The notes beneath the pieces are model-generated. The model was not told the origin of the DNA, made no database searches, and saw only the letters and a list, made by a program, of their open reading frames with translations. A DNA stretch of 64,000 nt from Herbaspirillum sp. CF444 (GTDB lineage: Bacteria > Pseudomonadota > Gammaproteobacteria > Burkholderiales > Burkholderiaceae_D). Location: NCBI RefSeq assembly GCF_000282135.1, contig NZ_AKJW01000016.1, positions 1-64,000 on the forward strand. The letters are read 5' to 3'. Below, piece by piece: positions 17,271 through 26,365 of this stretch. Position numbers and translations under genes: made by a program. Positions within the stretch are counted from its first letter, which is position 1. Each line of letters begins with the position of its first letter.

Positions 17271-18875
17271 CTAGACGCTGATATTGCCCAGCGTACTGGC
17301 GCGATAAGCCGCAACGAAAGTATCGAAATCGCCGGTCTGCATGCGTTCGATCGACTCTTGCTGTTCGATGGAAGTGGCGGCGACGGCTTTGAATTCCGCC
17401 GTCAATGCTTCGCTCAGCGGACGCGCACGGAATTGCGCCGCCTGCTCGCTGCTTTGTTTCAACGCAAACGCGGCGAACGAATTGCCCGCTGCGCGTACTT
17501 CCCTCACCACGCGCGCCGACGGCGTCAGTTCGACGTCGCGCAGTTTTTCGCGCTGGGCCTGCAAGGCTTGCGCATGTTCTTCACTACCGGCTTGCGCATC
17601 AAGCAAGGTCGCAATCGGTTGCATGCGTTCCAGCAATGCCAGCCCCCAGTCCTGCAAACCGATGGACTTGCCTTCCTGTTCCAGCTGCAGGCCGGGGCGG
17701 CGCCCTTCCTTGACCACTTTGGCGAAATTGCAGCGGCTTTCGGCGCCGCTTGCATCCGAGGTCAGCGAGCTTTCTTCAAACGCGATGAAATGCAGGAACA
17801 CGTCGAGGAAACGCGAGGTCTTGAGGCTGATGCCGAGCGGCTCGAAAGGATCGATGTCCATGCAGCGCACTTCGACATATTGGACGCCGCGCGCGGCCAG
17901 CGCCTGCACCGGACGTTCGCCGCTGTAGATCACGCGCTTGGGACGGATCGCCGAGTAGTACTCGTTTTCGATCTGCAGGATATTGGTGTTGATCTGCACC
18001 CATTCGCCGTCGCGCTTGGTGCCGATTTCCTCATAGGCGGGATACGGCTGGCTGACGGCTTGCGACAGGCTTCTTATATAGCTGTGCAGATTGTTGTAAT
18101 GCGGCGTGATGTTGGCCTGGGCGTTGCTCTGATAGCCGAGATCACTCATGCGCAGGCTGGTGGCGTAGGGCAAGTAAAGCGTGTCGTCGCTGAGCGTCTC
18201 CAGCTTGTGCGGGCGGCCGCGCAGGAAATTGGTCGCCAGCGCCGGCGATGCGCCGAACAGATACATCAGCAGCCAGCTGTAGCGGCGGAAGTTGCGGATC
18301 AGCGCAATATAACTTTCTGATTGGTAATCGCGCGCCGAAAACGACGGCTCCACGTTTTGCTCGCGGTCGTCCAGTTCGCGCAATAGCGTCCAGACGCCTT
18401 CATTGAGCGAAAAATTGTAATGAATGCCGGCGATGCATTGCATGGTTTTGCCGTAACGCAAGGCCAGGCCGCGGCGGTAGACGTGTTTCAGCGTGCCGAT
18501 GTGCGAGGTGCCGTACCAGGCGATGGGAATCTCTTCCTCCGGCGGCAGCACGCAAGGCATGGACTCGTTCCACAGCAGCTCGCCGTCCAGGTTGGCGTGG
18601 ACAAAGCGGTGGATTTCATCGAGCCGCTTGAGCGCGGCGGCGATGTCGTGTTCCGCCGGCGTGATGAATTCCAGCAAGGATTCCGAATAGTCGGTGGTGA
18701 TCTGCTCGTTGGTCAGCGCCGAACCCAGCACGGCCGGATGCGGCGTGGTCGCCAGCCGTCCCTGCGGGGTCACGCGCAGGGTTTCCCGTTCCACGCCGCG
18801 CAAGCCCTGGCCAAGCAGCGCGCGGTTTTCCGGGCTGGCAAAAAGGGCTAAGCGGCGGGTGAGCAGATCGGTCAT
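17271..18875 (-). CDS. gshA: Glutamate-cysteine ligase, type 1
   Basis: A 534-residue enzyme of the gamma-proteobacterial GshA family, first step of glutathione synthesis (ATP-dependent joining of Glu and Cys). Family segments seen are [13 protein letters not shown] near the start, [17 protein letters not shown], the SMPCVLP motif, [16 protein letters not shown], and [17 protein letters not shown] 18875 is preferred, with GAGGA about seven bases upstream; a longer frame from 18920 adds 15 residues of no family value. It is divergent from folD. Confidence 0.96.
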   Translation of the reverse strand: MTDLLTRRLALFASPENRALLGQGLRGVERETLRVTPQGRLATTPHPAVLGSALTNEQITTDYSESLLEFITPAEHDIAAALKRLDEIHRFVHANLDGELLWNESMPCVLPPEEEIPIAWYGTSHIGTLKHVYRRGLALRYGKTMQCIAGIHYNFSLNEGVWTLLRELDDREQNVEPSFSARDYQSESYIALIRNFRRYSWLLMYLFGASPALATNFLRGRPHKLETLSDDTLYLPYATSLRMSDLGYQSNAQANITPHYNNLHSYIRSLSQAVSQPYPAYEEIGTKRDGEWVQINTNILQIENEYYSAIRPKRVIYSGERPVQALAARGVQYVEVRCMDIDPFEPLGISLKTSRFLDVFLHFIAFEESSLTSDASGAESRCNFAKVVKEGRRPGLQLEQEGKSIGLQDWGLALLERMQPIATLLDAQAGSEEHAQALQAQREKLRDVELTPSARVVREVRAAGNSFAAFALKQSSEQAAQFRARPLSEALTAEFKAVAATSIEQQESIERMQTGDFDTFVAAYRASTLGNISV

Positions 18876-19017
18876 GCAAGGTCCTCGGGAGTCACTCAAT
18901 TCGATTGGTTGGCGGAGCATAACCGAAAATTAAAATCCGCGTCGTCGGACGACTCAATCCGCCGACAGTCGTTTTTTGCTCGCATTCAAGTCGCCCGCCC
19001 TGTCGTCCCGAGACCTT

Positions 19018-19023
19018 TATAAT
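19018..19023 (+). promoter_or_regulatory. Consensus -10 box upstream of folD
   Basis: A perfect TATAAT stands 36 bases before the folD start. No good -35 is visible at 16-18 bases, so promoter strength is uncertain. Confidence 0.4.
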
Positions 19024-19058
19024 GTCGCTTTATTTCCCTCTTTTCAGCCTCAGCCACC

Positions 19059-19904
19059 ATGCCAGCACAATTAATCGACGGTAACCTGCTCTCCCAACAA
19101 CTGCGCGCCGACGTCGCCAAACGCGCCGCCGCCCTCACCGCCCAGGGCAAACAGCCCGGCCTGGCGGTGATCCTGGTCGGCGACAGCCCGGCGTCCCAGG
19201 TGTATGTACGCAACAAGGTCAAGGCCTGCGAAGACAACGGCCTGCATTCGGTGCTGGAAAAGTACGACGCCACGCTGACCGAAGCCGATCTGCTGGCGCG
19301 CATCGATGCGCTCAACAAGGATCCGAAGATCAACGGCATCCTGGTGCAATTGCCGCTGCCGGCGCACATCGACGCCCACAAGGTGATCGAAGCGATTGCC
19401 GCCGAAAAGGACGTCGACGGTTTCCACGTCAGCAACGCCGGCCTGCTGATGACCGGCCAGCCGCTGTTCCGCCCATGCACGCCCTACGGCGTCATGAAAA
19501 TGCTGGAATCGATCAATTATCCCGTGCGCGGCGCCAACGCCGTGGTGGTCGGCGCCTCCAACATCGTCGGCAAGCCGCAGGCCATGTTGCTCTTGCAAGC
19601 CGGGGCAACCGTCACTATCTGTAATTCCAAGACCCGCGATCTGGGCCACCATACCCGCCAGGCAGATATTCTGGTGGTGGCCACCGGCAAGCGCAACATC
19701 GTCACGGCCGACATGGTCAAGCCCGGCGCCGTCGTCATCGATGTCGGCATGAACCGCGACGATAACGGCAAGTTGTGCGGCGATGTGGATTTCGCCAATG
19801 CAAAGGAAGTCGCCGGTTACATCACCCCCGTGCCTGGCGGCGTGGGGCCGATGACCATCACCATGTTGCTGGTCAACACTATTGAAGCTGCTGAAAGAAC
19901 CTGA
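19059..19904 (+). CDS. folD: Bifunctional methylenetetrahydrofolate dehydrogenase/cyclohydrolase
   Basis: A 281-residue cytoplasmic enzyme interconverting methylene-, methenyl- and formyl-tetrahydrofolate with NADP. Visible signatures are the catalytic tyrosine/lysine region [14 protein letters not shown], the [11 protein letters not shown] segment, [10 protein letters not shown], the Rossmann part [17 protein letters not shown] and the C-terminal [16 protein letters not shown]. Length is standard. prlC follows after only eight bases, so the two are probably cotranscribed. Confidence 0.98.
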   Translation: MPAQLIDGNLLSQQLRADVAKRAAALTAQGKQPGLAVILVGDSPASQVYVRNKVKACEDNGLHSVLEKYDATLTEADLLARIDALNKDPKINGILVQLPLPAHIDAHKVIEAIAAEKDVDGFHVSNAGLLMTGQPLFRPCTPYGVMKMLESINYPVRGANAVVVGASNIVGKPQAMLLLQAGATVTICNSKTRDLGHHTRQADILVVATGKRNIVTADMVKPGAVVIDVGMNRDDNGKLCGDVDFANAKEVAGYITPVPGGVGPMTITMLLVNTIEAAERT

Positions 19905-19912
19905 GTCCACCT

Positions 19913-22000
19913 ATGACCACCACAGATACCACGATCGCCCCCGAGAACAACCCGTTGCTGGACTTTTCCGGCCTGGCGCGCTTCGACGCGATCAAGCCCG
20001 AGCACGTCACGCCCGCTGTCGACACCCTGCTGGCCAAGGCCGGCAAGCTGGTCACCGAACTGGAAGCGCCGATGGCGCAGGTGAGCTGGGCCAACTTCGT
20101 CGAACCGCTGGAAAACGCCACCGAACAGCTCGGTCGCGCCTGGAGCATCGTCGGCCATCTGAATTCGGTGGTCGACACGCCGGAACTGCGCGCCACCTAC
20201 AACGAAAACCAGCCTCGCCTGGTCGAGTTCTGGACCGCGCTGGGCCAGAACCTGGCGCTGTTCGAAAAATACAAGGCAGTGCAAACCGGCCCGGAATACG
20301 CTTCGCTGTCGGCCGCACGCAAGAAAGTCATCGACAACGCCGTGCGCGACTTCCGCCTGTCGGGCGCCGAACTGCCTGACGACCAAAAGGAGCGTTTCGC
20401 CGAGATCCAGGAAAAATCAGCCGCGCTGACCACCCGCTTCTCGGAAAACATCCTCGACGCCACCAACGACTTCGGCCTGTTCGTCGAGAACGAATCCGAG
20501 CTGGCCGGCCTGCCTGACGACGTCAAGCAAGCCGCGCGCGCCGCTGCCGAAAAAGACGGTACGCCGGGCTTCAAATTCACCCTGCACTTCCCGTCCTACT
20601 TCCCTATCCTGCAATACGCGCACAGCCGCAGCCTGCGCGAGCAGATCTACCGCGCCAACGCCACCAAGGCCTCGGAGCTCGGCGCCAAGCCGGAATGGGA
20701 CAACACCGCCAACATGCAGGAAATCCTGCAATTGCGTCACGAAGAAGCCTTGATGCTGGGCTTCAAGAACTTCGCCGAATTGTCGCTGGTGCCGAAAATG
20801 GCGCAATCGCCGCAAGAAGTCATCGGCTTCCTCGAAGACCTGGGCCGCCGCGCGCGCTCCTATGGAGAAAAGGACTGGGCCGAACTGCGCGCCTTCGCGC
20901 ACGACGAGCTCGGCCTCGACACGCTCGAAGCCTGGGACATGACCTACGCCGCCGAAAAGCTGCGCGAACAGCGCTACGCCTTCTCCGAACAGGAAGTGAA
21001 GCAATACTTCCCGGAACCGAAGGTCGTCGAAGGCCTGTTCCAGGTCATCCAGCGCCTGTTCAACGTCAACATCAAACCCGACAGCGCGCCGGTCTGGCAT
21101 CCGGACGTCAAGTTCTTCCGCATCGAGCGCGACGGCAAGCTGGTCGGCCAGTTCTACCTCGACCTGTACGCCCGCAACGGCAAACGCGGCGGCGCCTGGA
21201 TGGACGATGCCCGCGCGCGCCGCATGACCGCCAACGGCGTGCAGACGCCGATCGCTTATCTGGTGTGCAACTTCACCGAACCGATGACCGTCGAAGGCGT
21301 CCGGAAGCCGGCGCTGTTCACGCACGACGAAGTGATCACGCTGTTCCACGAATCCGGCCACGGCCTGCACCACATGCTCACGCAAGTCGACGAAGTCGGC
21401 GTGTCGGGCATCTCGGGCGTGGAATGGGATGCAGTCGAACTGCCCTCGCAGTTCATGGAAAACTTCTGCTGGGAATGGGACGTACTGCAACACATGACCG
21501 CCCACGCCGACACCGGCGCGCCGCTGCCGCGCGAACTGTTCGACAAGATGATCGCGGCCAAAAACTTCCAGTCCGGTCTGCAGATGCTGCGCCAGGTCGA
21601 ATTCTCGCTGTTCGACATGCACATCCACTACGACTACGACGCTTCCGGCAAGGACAGCGTGCAATCCGTCCTGAATGCCGTGCGCGACAAGTTTGCCGTG
21701 ATCCGTCCGCCGGAATTCAACCGCTTCCAGCACTCGTTCAGCCACATTTTTGCAGGCGGCTACGCGGCCGGCTATTACAGCTACAAGTGGGCGGAAGTCT
21801 TGTCCGCCGACGCTTACAGCGCGTTTGAAGAAGCCGCGGCCAAGGGCGACAACGTGGTCTCGATCGAAACCGGCCTGCGCTTCCAGAAGGAAATCCTGGC
21901 GGTCGGCGGTTCGCGTCCGGCGATTGAATCGTTCAAGGCCTTCCGCGGTCGTGAGCCGAGCATCGACGCTCTGCTGCGCCATAGCGGCATGGCGGCGTAA
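19913..22000 (+). CDS. prlC: Oligopeptidase A (M3 metallopeptidase)
   Basis: A 695-residue M3-family zinc peptidase that degrades oligopeptides, including cleaved signal peptides, in the cytoplasm. The zinc motif is FHESGHGLHHML, with His479, Glu480 and His483. Family features also include GVSGISGVEWDAVELPSQFMENFCWE and the C-terminal HIFAGGYAAGYYSYKWAEVLSADAYS. The length equals the E. coli enzyme within a few residues. It follows folD closely and is followed by a REP-like repeat. Confidence 0.97.
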   Translation: MTTTDTTIAPENNPLLDFSGLARFDAIKPEHVTPAVDTLLAKAGKLVTELEAPMAQVSWANFVEPLENATEQLGRAWSIVGHLNSVVDTPELRATYNENQPRLVEFWTALGQNLALFEKYKAVQTGPEYASLSAARKKVIDNAVRDFRLSGAELPDDQKERFAEIQEKSAALTTRFSENILDATNDFGLFVENESELAGLPDDVKQAARAAAEKDGTPGFKFTLHFPSYFPILQYAHSRSLREQIYRANATKASELGAKPEWDNTANMQEILQLRHEEALMLGFKNFAELSLVPKMAQSPQEVIGFLEDLGRRARSYGEKDWAELRAFAHDELGLDTLEAWDMTYAAEKLREQRYAFSEQEVKQYFPEPKVVEGLFQVIQRLFNVNIKPDSAPVWHPDVKFFRIERDGKLVGQFYLDLYARNGKRGGAWMDDARARRMTANGVQTPIAYLVCNFTEPMTVEGVRKPALFTHDEVITLFHESGHGLHHMLTQVDEVGVSGISGVEWDAVELPSQFMENFCWEWDVLQHMTAHADTGAPLPRELFDKMIAAKNFQSGLQMLRQVEFSLFDMHIHYDYDASGKDSVQSVLNAVRDKFAVIRPPEFNRFQHSFSHIFAGGYAAGYYSYKWAEVLSADAYSAFEEAAAKGDNVVSIETGLRFQKEILAVGGSRPAIESFKAFRGREPSIDALLRHSGMAA

Positions 22001-22043
22001 TCTGGATTGAAGAGCGGCCCAAGGCCCCTCCATTGAAATTCAT

Positions 22044-22125
22044 CGTCGTCCCAGCGCACGCTGGGACCCAGTGTCGTGACAACGGTCGACACGACACTGG
22101 CTCCTGACTTTCGTCAGGACGACGG
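22044..22125. repeat. REP-like triple hairpin
   Basis: Contains hairpin GTCCCAGCG/CGCTGGGAC (22048-22067), an outer 10-bp pair CCAGTGTCGT (22068-22077) with ACGACACTGG (22091-22100), and TCCTGAC/GTCAGGA (22102-22119). It is the same family as at 17167 with the modules in the opposite order. Confidence 0.8.
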
Positions 22126-22234
22126 GTGATGGAGTTGGCGTTTGCTTGTCTCCGCCCCCTTCCCTCGGGATTCACCGCCTTGATGTAACGGCTTTAAATT
22201 CCCGCTTCGGGTTTTCCTCACCTCTGGATATGTC

Positions 22235-22240
22235 TATACT
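22235..22240 (+). promoter_or_regulatory. -10 box immediately before the holC start
   Basis: TATACT ends six bases before the holC ATG (22247), with no Shine-Dalgarno sequence between them. A weak TTTTCC -35 lies 17 bases upstream. If used, the transcript would be leaderless or nearly so. Confidence 0.35.
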
Positions 22241-22246
22241 TCGTCC

Positions 22247-22666
22247 ATGACCCGCATCGATTTCCACAGCAACGTCCCCAACAAACTCGCCTACGCCTGC
22301 CGCCTGGTGCGCAAGGCGCGCGCCGCGCAATGCAAGATCGTGCTGCTCGGCAAGGATCGCAACGAACTGGCCCAGCTCGATCAGCTGCTGTGGTCGTTCT
22401 CGGAACAGGATTTCCTGCCGCACGTGCGCGCCGGCGATCCGCTGGCGGCACAAACGCCGGTGATCCTGACCGACAGCGAAGCCGTGGAGTTGCCGCATCA
22501 TCATGTGCTGATCAATCTGTCGGGCAACACGCCCGAGCATTTCGCCCGCTTCGAGCGCATGTTCGAGATCATTTCGTCCGACGAAGCCGACAAGGCTGCC
22601 GGGCGCGATCGTTACCGCTTCTATAAAGAACGCGGATATCCCTTGAGCCACTTCGTCGCGGATTGA
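22247..22666 (+). CDS. holC: DNA polymerase III chi subunit
   Basis: A 139-residue protein of the HolC family, the clamp-loader-associated chi subunit that contacts SSB at the replication fork. Matching features are an N-terminal RIDFHSNVPNKLAYACRLVRKA, the LLWSFSEQDFLPHV segment and VLINLSGNTPEHFARFERMFEII. Usual length is about 140-150 residues. No ribosome site is visible and a -10-like box lies just upstream. It is followed 11 bases later by a small gene of the same operon. The usual partner pepA is not adjacent here. Confidence 0.93.
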   Translation: MTRIDFHSNVPNKLAYACRLVRKARAAQCKIVLLGKDRNELAQLDQLLWSFSEQDFLPHVRAGDPLAAQTPVILTDSEAVELPHHHVLINLSGNTPEHFARFERMFEIISSDEADKAAGRDRYRFYKERGYPLSHFVAD

Positions 22667-22677
22667 GGCGTAACGCC

Positions 22678-23217
22678 ATGAGCCAGTCCTCCGACAACAG
22701 CATCCCGCTCCTGACCGAAGTCATCGCCACGCCGGCTGTGCCGGAAACACCGGCGCCGGGTACGCTGTACTGGGAAGATACGTCCATGCAGCCGCATCAG
22801 CCGCATAACGACGGCCGGCAACAAGCTCCCGACTACCATCAGCACTATCAGCCTGACCAGCAAACCTTTCAGCCGCTCCATCAACCCCAGTACCAACCGC
22901 TGTATCAGCCGACATACGATGCGCCGCCCGTGCCGGTGCCGGTCAGCCCGCCGCTGCCCGCCGTCGCGCCGGTTCCTACGGAAGAGCAACTCCGGCAAAT
23001 CCGCCAGGAAATCCAGGACAACATCATGCAAAAGATGCTGGGCCAGGTCGACAACGTCCTGCACCAGCATCTGCAGGACCACCTGGCCGTCATCCTGGAC
23101 AACATGGCCGACATCCTGAAGACCCGCGTGCGCGCCAGCCTGGAACAGGCGCTGACGGAAAGCGTCACGCAGGCGCTGGCCGAGGAAATGGCGAAGTTCG
23201 AAAATCCAAAATATTAA
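22678..23217 (+). CDS. Hypothetical Pro/Gln/His-rich protein (DUF2486-like)
   Basis: A 179-residue protein directly after holC. The first ~100 residues are low-complexity, rich in Pro, Gln, Tyr and His (repeated QPHQPHN, QPLHQPQYQPLYQPTY). The last ~75 residues are predicted helical and amphipathic (QIRQEIQDNIMQKMLGQVDNVLHQHL onward). Small proteins of this kind commonly follow holC in Burkholderiales, and DUF2486 is the family I would test. No enzymatic motif or signal peptide is visible. The position suggests a replication-linked or purely coexpressed role, which is unknown. Confidence 0.75.
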   Translation: MSQSSDNSIPLLTEVIATPAVPETPAPGTLYWEDTSMQPHQPHNDGRQQAPDYHQHYQPDQQTFQPLHQPQYQPLYQPTYDAPPVPVPVSPPLPAVAPVPTEEQLRQIRQEIQDNIMQKMLGQVDNVLHQHLQDHLAVILDNMADILKTRVRASLEQALTESVTQALAEEMAKFENPKY

Positions 23218-23258
23218 GCTTTTCGTAAAATTATTTTCTTTTTTGAATACATAAAGCC

Positions 23259-23282
23259 TATTTCTATTTAAAAATAGAAATA
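23259..23282. promoter_or_regulatory. AT-only inverted repeat upstream of dadA
   Basis: Perfect 11-bp arms TATTTCTATTT (23259-23269) and AAATAGAAATA (23272-23282) are separated by two bases. It is too tight for an RNA hairpin with full pairing and has little GC, so an operator is likelier than a terminator. It lies 85 bases before dadA. Confidence 0.5.
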
Positions 23283-23366
23283 CAGGCACGCTGATTGCTT
23301 ACCTAAAAAACCGATTACTTCTTACAATTTCACCCATTCAGGGAATATGTAATCAAGGAGAATGTG

Positions 23367-24674
23367 ATGAAAGTCATCGTATTGGGAGCAGGCATCATCG
23401 GCACCGCGTCCGCGTGGTTTTTGAAGCGTGAAGGTTACGACGTTACCGTCATCGATCGCCAACCCGGCGCAGCGCAAGAAACCAGCTTCGCCAACGGCTG
23501 CCAGATCTCCGTCTCGCACGCCGAGCCGTGGGCCAATCCTTCCGCTCCGCTCAAAGTCCTGAAATGGCTGGGCAAAGAAGACGCCCCGCTGCTGTATCGC
23601 TTCCGTCCCGAATGGCTGCAATGGAAATGGGCCGTCAACTTTCTGCGCGAATGCACGCCGGCGCGCACCGACGCCAACATCCGCCAGATCGTCGCGCTGT
23701 GCGAATACAGCCGCCAGACGCTGGTGGCCCTGCGCGCCGAAACCAATATCCAGTACGACCACCTGACCCGCGGCATCCTGCACTTCTACACGGAGGAAAA
23801 GGAATTCGAACTGTCGCTGCCGGCCGCCAAGCTGATGCGCGACCTCGGTTGCCAGCGCGATTCCATCAGCGCCGACGAAGTCGTCAAGATCGAACCGGCG
23901 CTGGCCGGCATCCGCGACAAGATCGTCGGCGGCGACTTTACCGCCAGCGATGAATCGGGCGACGTCTACAAGCTCACCACAGGCCTGGCGCAAAAGGCGG
24001 AAGACGCCGGCGTCGACTTCCAGTTCAACACCACCATCACCCGCCTGCTGACCGAAGGCACCGGCGCTTCCGCCAAGATCACCGGCGTGGAAGTCATCGA
24101 CGGCGCCGGCCGCCACAAGACCCTGCGCGCCGACAAGTTCGTCGTCGCCATGGGCAGCTTCTCGGAGCCGCTGCTGCGCCCGCTGGGCATCAACCTGCTG
24201 CTGTACCCGGGCAAGGGCTATTCGGCCACTTACAAGGTCACCAATCCGGATGCGGCGCCGACCGTTTCGCTGACCGACGACGGCTACAAGCTGGTCGTTT
24301 CGCGCCTGGGCGACCGCCTGCGCGTGGCCGGAACCTGCGAGCTGAACGGCTATACCCGCGAACTGAACAGCACCCGTTGCGACGCCATCACGCGCCGCAC
24401 ACGCGAGCTGTTCCCTGACGGTTGCGATTACGACAATCCGGTGTACTGGACCGGCTTGCGCCCGCTGACGCCGTCCAACATCCCCTACGTCGGCAAGACC
24501 AAGTTCAGCAACCTGTTCCTCAATACCGGTCACGGCACGCTGGGCTGGACCATGGGTTGCGGTTCGGGTCGCGCCATCGCGGAAATCATTGCCGGACGTC
24601 AACCGGAAATCGACTTCGGCTTTACCGGCATGCCGCGCATCGCGCCGGGCAAGCTGGCTGCGCAGCCTGCATAA
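23367..24674 (+). CDS. dadA: D-amino acid dehydrogenase
   Basis: A 435-residue FAD enzyme of the DadA family, a membrane-associated dehydrogenase oxidising D-alanine and other D-amino acids to 2-oxoacids with electrons to the respiratory chain. The N-terminal FAD motif is VIVLGAGIIGTASAWFL, followed by ANGCQISVSHAEPWANP. The C-terminus carries GLRPLTPSNIPYVGKT and NTGHGTLGWTMGCGSG. ATG 23367 is preceded by CAAGGAGAA. No racemase (dadX) or Lrp gene is adjacent. A strong terminator follows. Confidence 0.95.
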   Translation: MKVIVLGAGIIGTASAWFLKREGYDVTVIDRQPGAAQETSFANGCQISVSHAEPWANPSAPLKVLKWLGKEDAPLLYRFRPEWLQWKWAVNFLRECTPARTDANIRQIVALCEYSRQTLVALRAETNIQYDHLTRGILHFYTEEKEFELSLPAAKLMRDLGCQRDSISADEVVKIEPALAGIRDKIVGGDFTASDESGDVYKLTTGLAQKAEDAGVDFQFNTTITRLLTEGTGASAKITGVEVIDGAGRHKTLRADKFVVAMGSFSEPLLRPLGINLLLYPGKGYSATYKVTNPDAAPTVSLTDDGYKLVVSRLGDRLRVAGTCELNGYTRELNSTRCDAITRRTRELFPDGCDYDNPVYWTGLRPLTPSNIPYVGKTKFSNLFLNTGHGTLGWTMGCGSGRAIAEIIAGRQPEIDFGFTGMPRIAPGKLAAQPA

Positions 24675-24695
24675 ACGCGTTCAGGCTGCTTACCG

Positions 24696-24733
24696 ATAAA
24701 GACCGGGTCCCGTCCAGCGGGCCCGGTCTTTAT
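24696..24733 (+). terminator. Factor-independent terminator after dadA
   Basis: Twelve-base arms (24696-24707 and 24722-24733) form a GC-rich stem starting AAAGACCGGG, with a further inner stem and T-rich 3' side. It is 22 bases after the dadA stop. Confidence 0.85.
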
Positions 24734-24805
24734 GTTTTACATTTCTTCACCGATCCGTCGTAAAGCTCCCCAAATCGCCTTGGTGTAGAATCAGGCCCAT
24801 CCCTT

Positions 24806-24821
24806 GCGACGAAATCGTCGC
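24806..24821. promoter_or_regulatory. Palindrome in the lpxO leader
   Basis: GCGACGAAATCGTCGC is a perfect 16-base palindrome, 15 bases after a TAGAAT -10-like box (24786-24791). Its place fits an operator for the lpxO-like gene; no regulator is adjacent. Confidence 0.35.
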
Positions 24822-24916
24822 ATCTCCAGAATATATTCAGGCGTTGATATTGCGCCCGAGGCGCTTATCTATGCGAGATGGCCGTACGTTATAGCCATCA
24901 TCATGAGGACATTGCA

Positions 24917-25816
24917 ATGAAGTGGGTCGTTGTCGGCATTTATCTTTTTTCCATCTTTTTCATCCATTTCCGCGGAAAGGTGAGACTGCCGTTTTTCCGG
25001 CAATTCTTCGACCATTCCTCGATCATGGCGCCGATCAATCTGTTCATGTACGCCTTCTCGCGCGTGCCGGCGGTGCCGTATCCGGCCGTCAAGGATTTCC
25101 CCAACCTGCACCTGCTTGACGACAACTGGGAAACCATCAAGGCCGAGGCCGTCAACCTGCAAAACATCTCCAAGATCAAGGCTGCGGAAAAGAACGACGA
25201 CGCCGGCTTCAACTCCTTCTTCAAGGCCGGCTGGAAGCGCTTCTACCTGAAGTGGTACGACGCCAGCCATCCGTCGGCCGAACAGTTCTGCCCCAAGACC
25301 GTCGAAATCCTGCGCAACATTCCTTGCGTCAAGGCCGCGATGTTCGCCGAACTGGCGCCGGGCGGCACGCTCAATCCGCACCGCGATCCCTACGCCGGCT
25401 CGCTGCGCTATCACCTGGGCTTGGTCACGCCCAACGACGACCGTTGCTTCATCGAAGTCGACGGCCAGCGCTACAGCTGGCGCGACGGCAAGAGCGTGGT
25501 GTTCGACGAAACCTTCATTCACTGGGCGCAAAACGGCGCCGACACCAATCGCATCATCCTGTTCTGCGACGTCGAGCGTCCGTTGCGTTATCGCTGGGCG
25601 CAAACCATCAACAAGTGGCTCGGCAAGACCATGATGACCGCCGCCAGCTCGCCGAACGAAACCGGCGACCAGACCGGTCGCATCAACAAGCTGTTCCGCT
25701 TCGTCTGGATTGCCGGTCAATACCGCCGCAAGTTCAAGAACTGGAATCGCAACGCCTATCGCGCGACCAAGTTCGGTCTCATCATCGCCGTGGCGCTCGC
25801 CATCATTTATCTGTAA
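24917..25816 (+). CDS. lpxO: Lipid A hydroxylase, LpxO-like (aspartyl/asparaginyl beta-hydroxylase family)
   Basis: A 299-residue protein, the usual LpxO length, starting at ATG 24917 behind GAGGA. An N-terminal membrane helix (WVVVGIYLFSIFFIHF) and a C-terminal one (FGLIIAVALAIIYL) flank a 2-oxoglutarate/Fe(II) dioxygenase domain. The iron-ligand motif is in LNPHRDPYAGSLRYHLGL, with a later FDETFIHWAQN histidine. LpxO 2-hydroxylates a secondary acyl chain of lipid A at the inner membrane, altering resistance to cationic peptides. A long gene-poor gap follows. The exact acyl target cannot be read from sequence. Confidence 0.9.
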   Translation: MKWVVVGIYLFSIFFIHFRGKVRLPFFRQFFDHSSIMAPINLFMYAFSRVPAVPYPAVKDFPNLHLLDDNWETIKAEAVNLQNISKIKAAEKNDDAGFNSFFKAGWKRFYLKWYDASHPSAEQFCPKTVEILRNIPCVKAAMFAELAPGGTLNPHRDPYAGSLRYHLGLVTPNDDRCFIEVDGQRYSWRDGKSVVFDETFIHWAQNGADTNRIILFCDVERPLRYRWAQTINKWLGKTMMTAASSPNETGDQTGRINKLFRFVWIAGQYRRKFKNWNRNAYRATKFGLIIAVALAIIYL

Positions 25817-26365
25817 TTTCCTTCCTGCCGACGCGCCGTCAGCGACACGGCGCGTCTCTCTTCCTGCAAGTTTTCCCGCACCTTAAAAAAAGGAATCGCA
25901 TCCCGCCGGCTGATGCACTGCAGCAGTACACATGCACGTTGCCGGCAGCAACAGCCGAAATGCGTAAATAGTTTCTGCCGGCACAATCATTGCCTGTCGT
26001 CGGCACGGAAACGCATCCGCATCCTTCGCACAAAATGGTAAATCCAGCCTGGAAATTTCACCTCGACAACGTCTCAGGCGAGACGTTGAGTACCATGCCG
26101 GCATGGACAAGGCGACGCTCACGGCAACAACATTTCCATTCGGAAATGAAAGAAAATTTTTCCTGACGATTTGTGTTAACTCAATAGCTGTTCTGTAAAG
26201 CTGAGTGTAGAATCCCGAGATTCCCGGCTTGATTCATGGCTTGATTCTTGCGTAATGTTCTTATGCATTCTATGAATGGTAAAGCCAACGAGAACGCGTT
26301 TATCGTGTTCCACAGAGTACCCACTAGACATAGAACAATGTGCTCACGCAGGAGTCGACATCCGG
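25817..26365. other. Gene-poor region with several palindromes
   Basis: 549 bases without a supported gene. Visible structures are a 9-bp hairpin (26067-26075 with 26080-26088), a perfect CCATGCCGGCATGG palindrome (26093-26106) and a tandem repeat of GGCTTGATTC (26226-26235 and 26238-26247). Base composition is lower in GC than the neighbours. A long leader or promoter region of the GGDEF gene is the simplest reading; a small RNA is possible. Confidence 0.5.
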
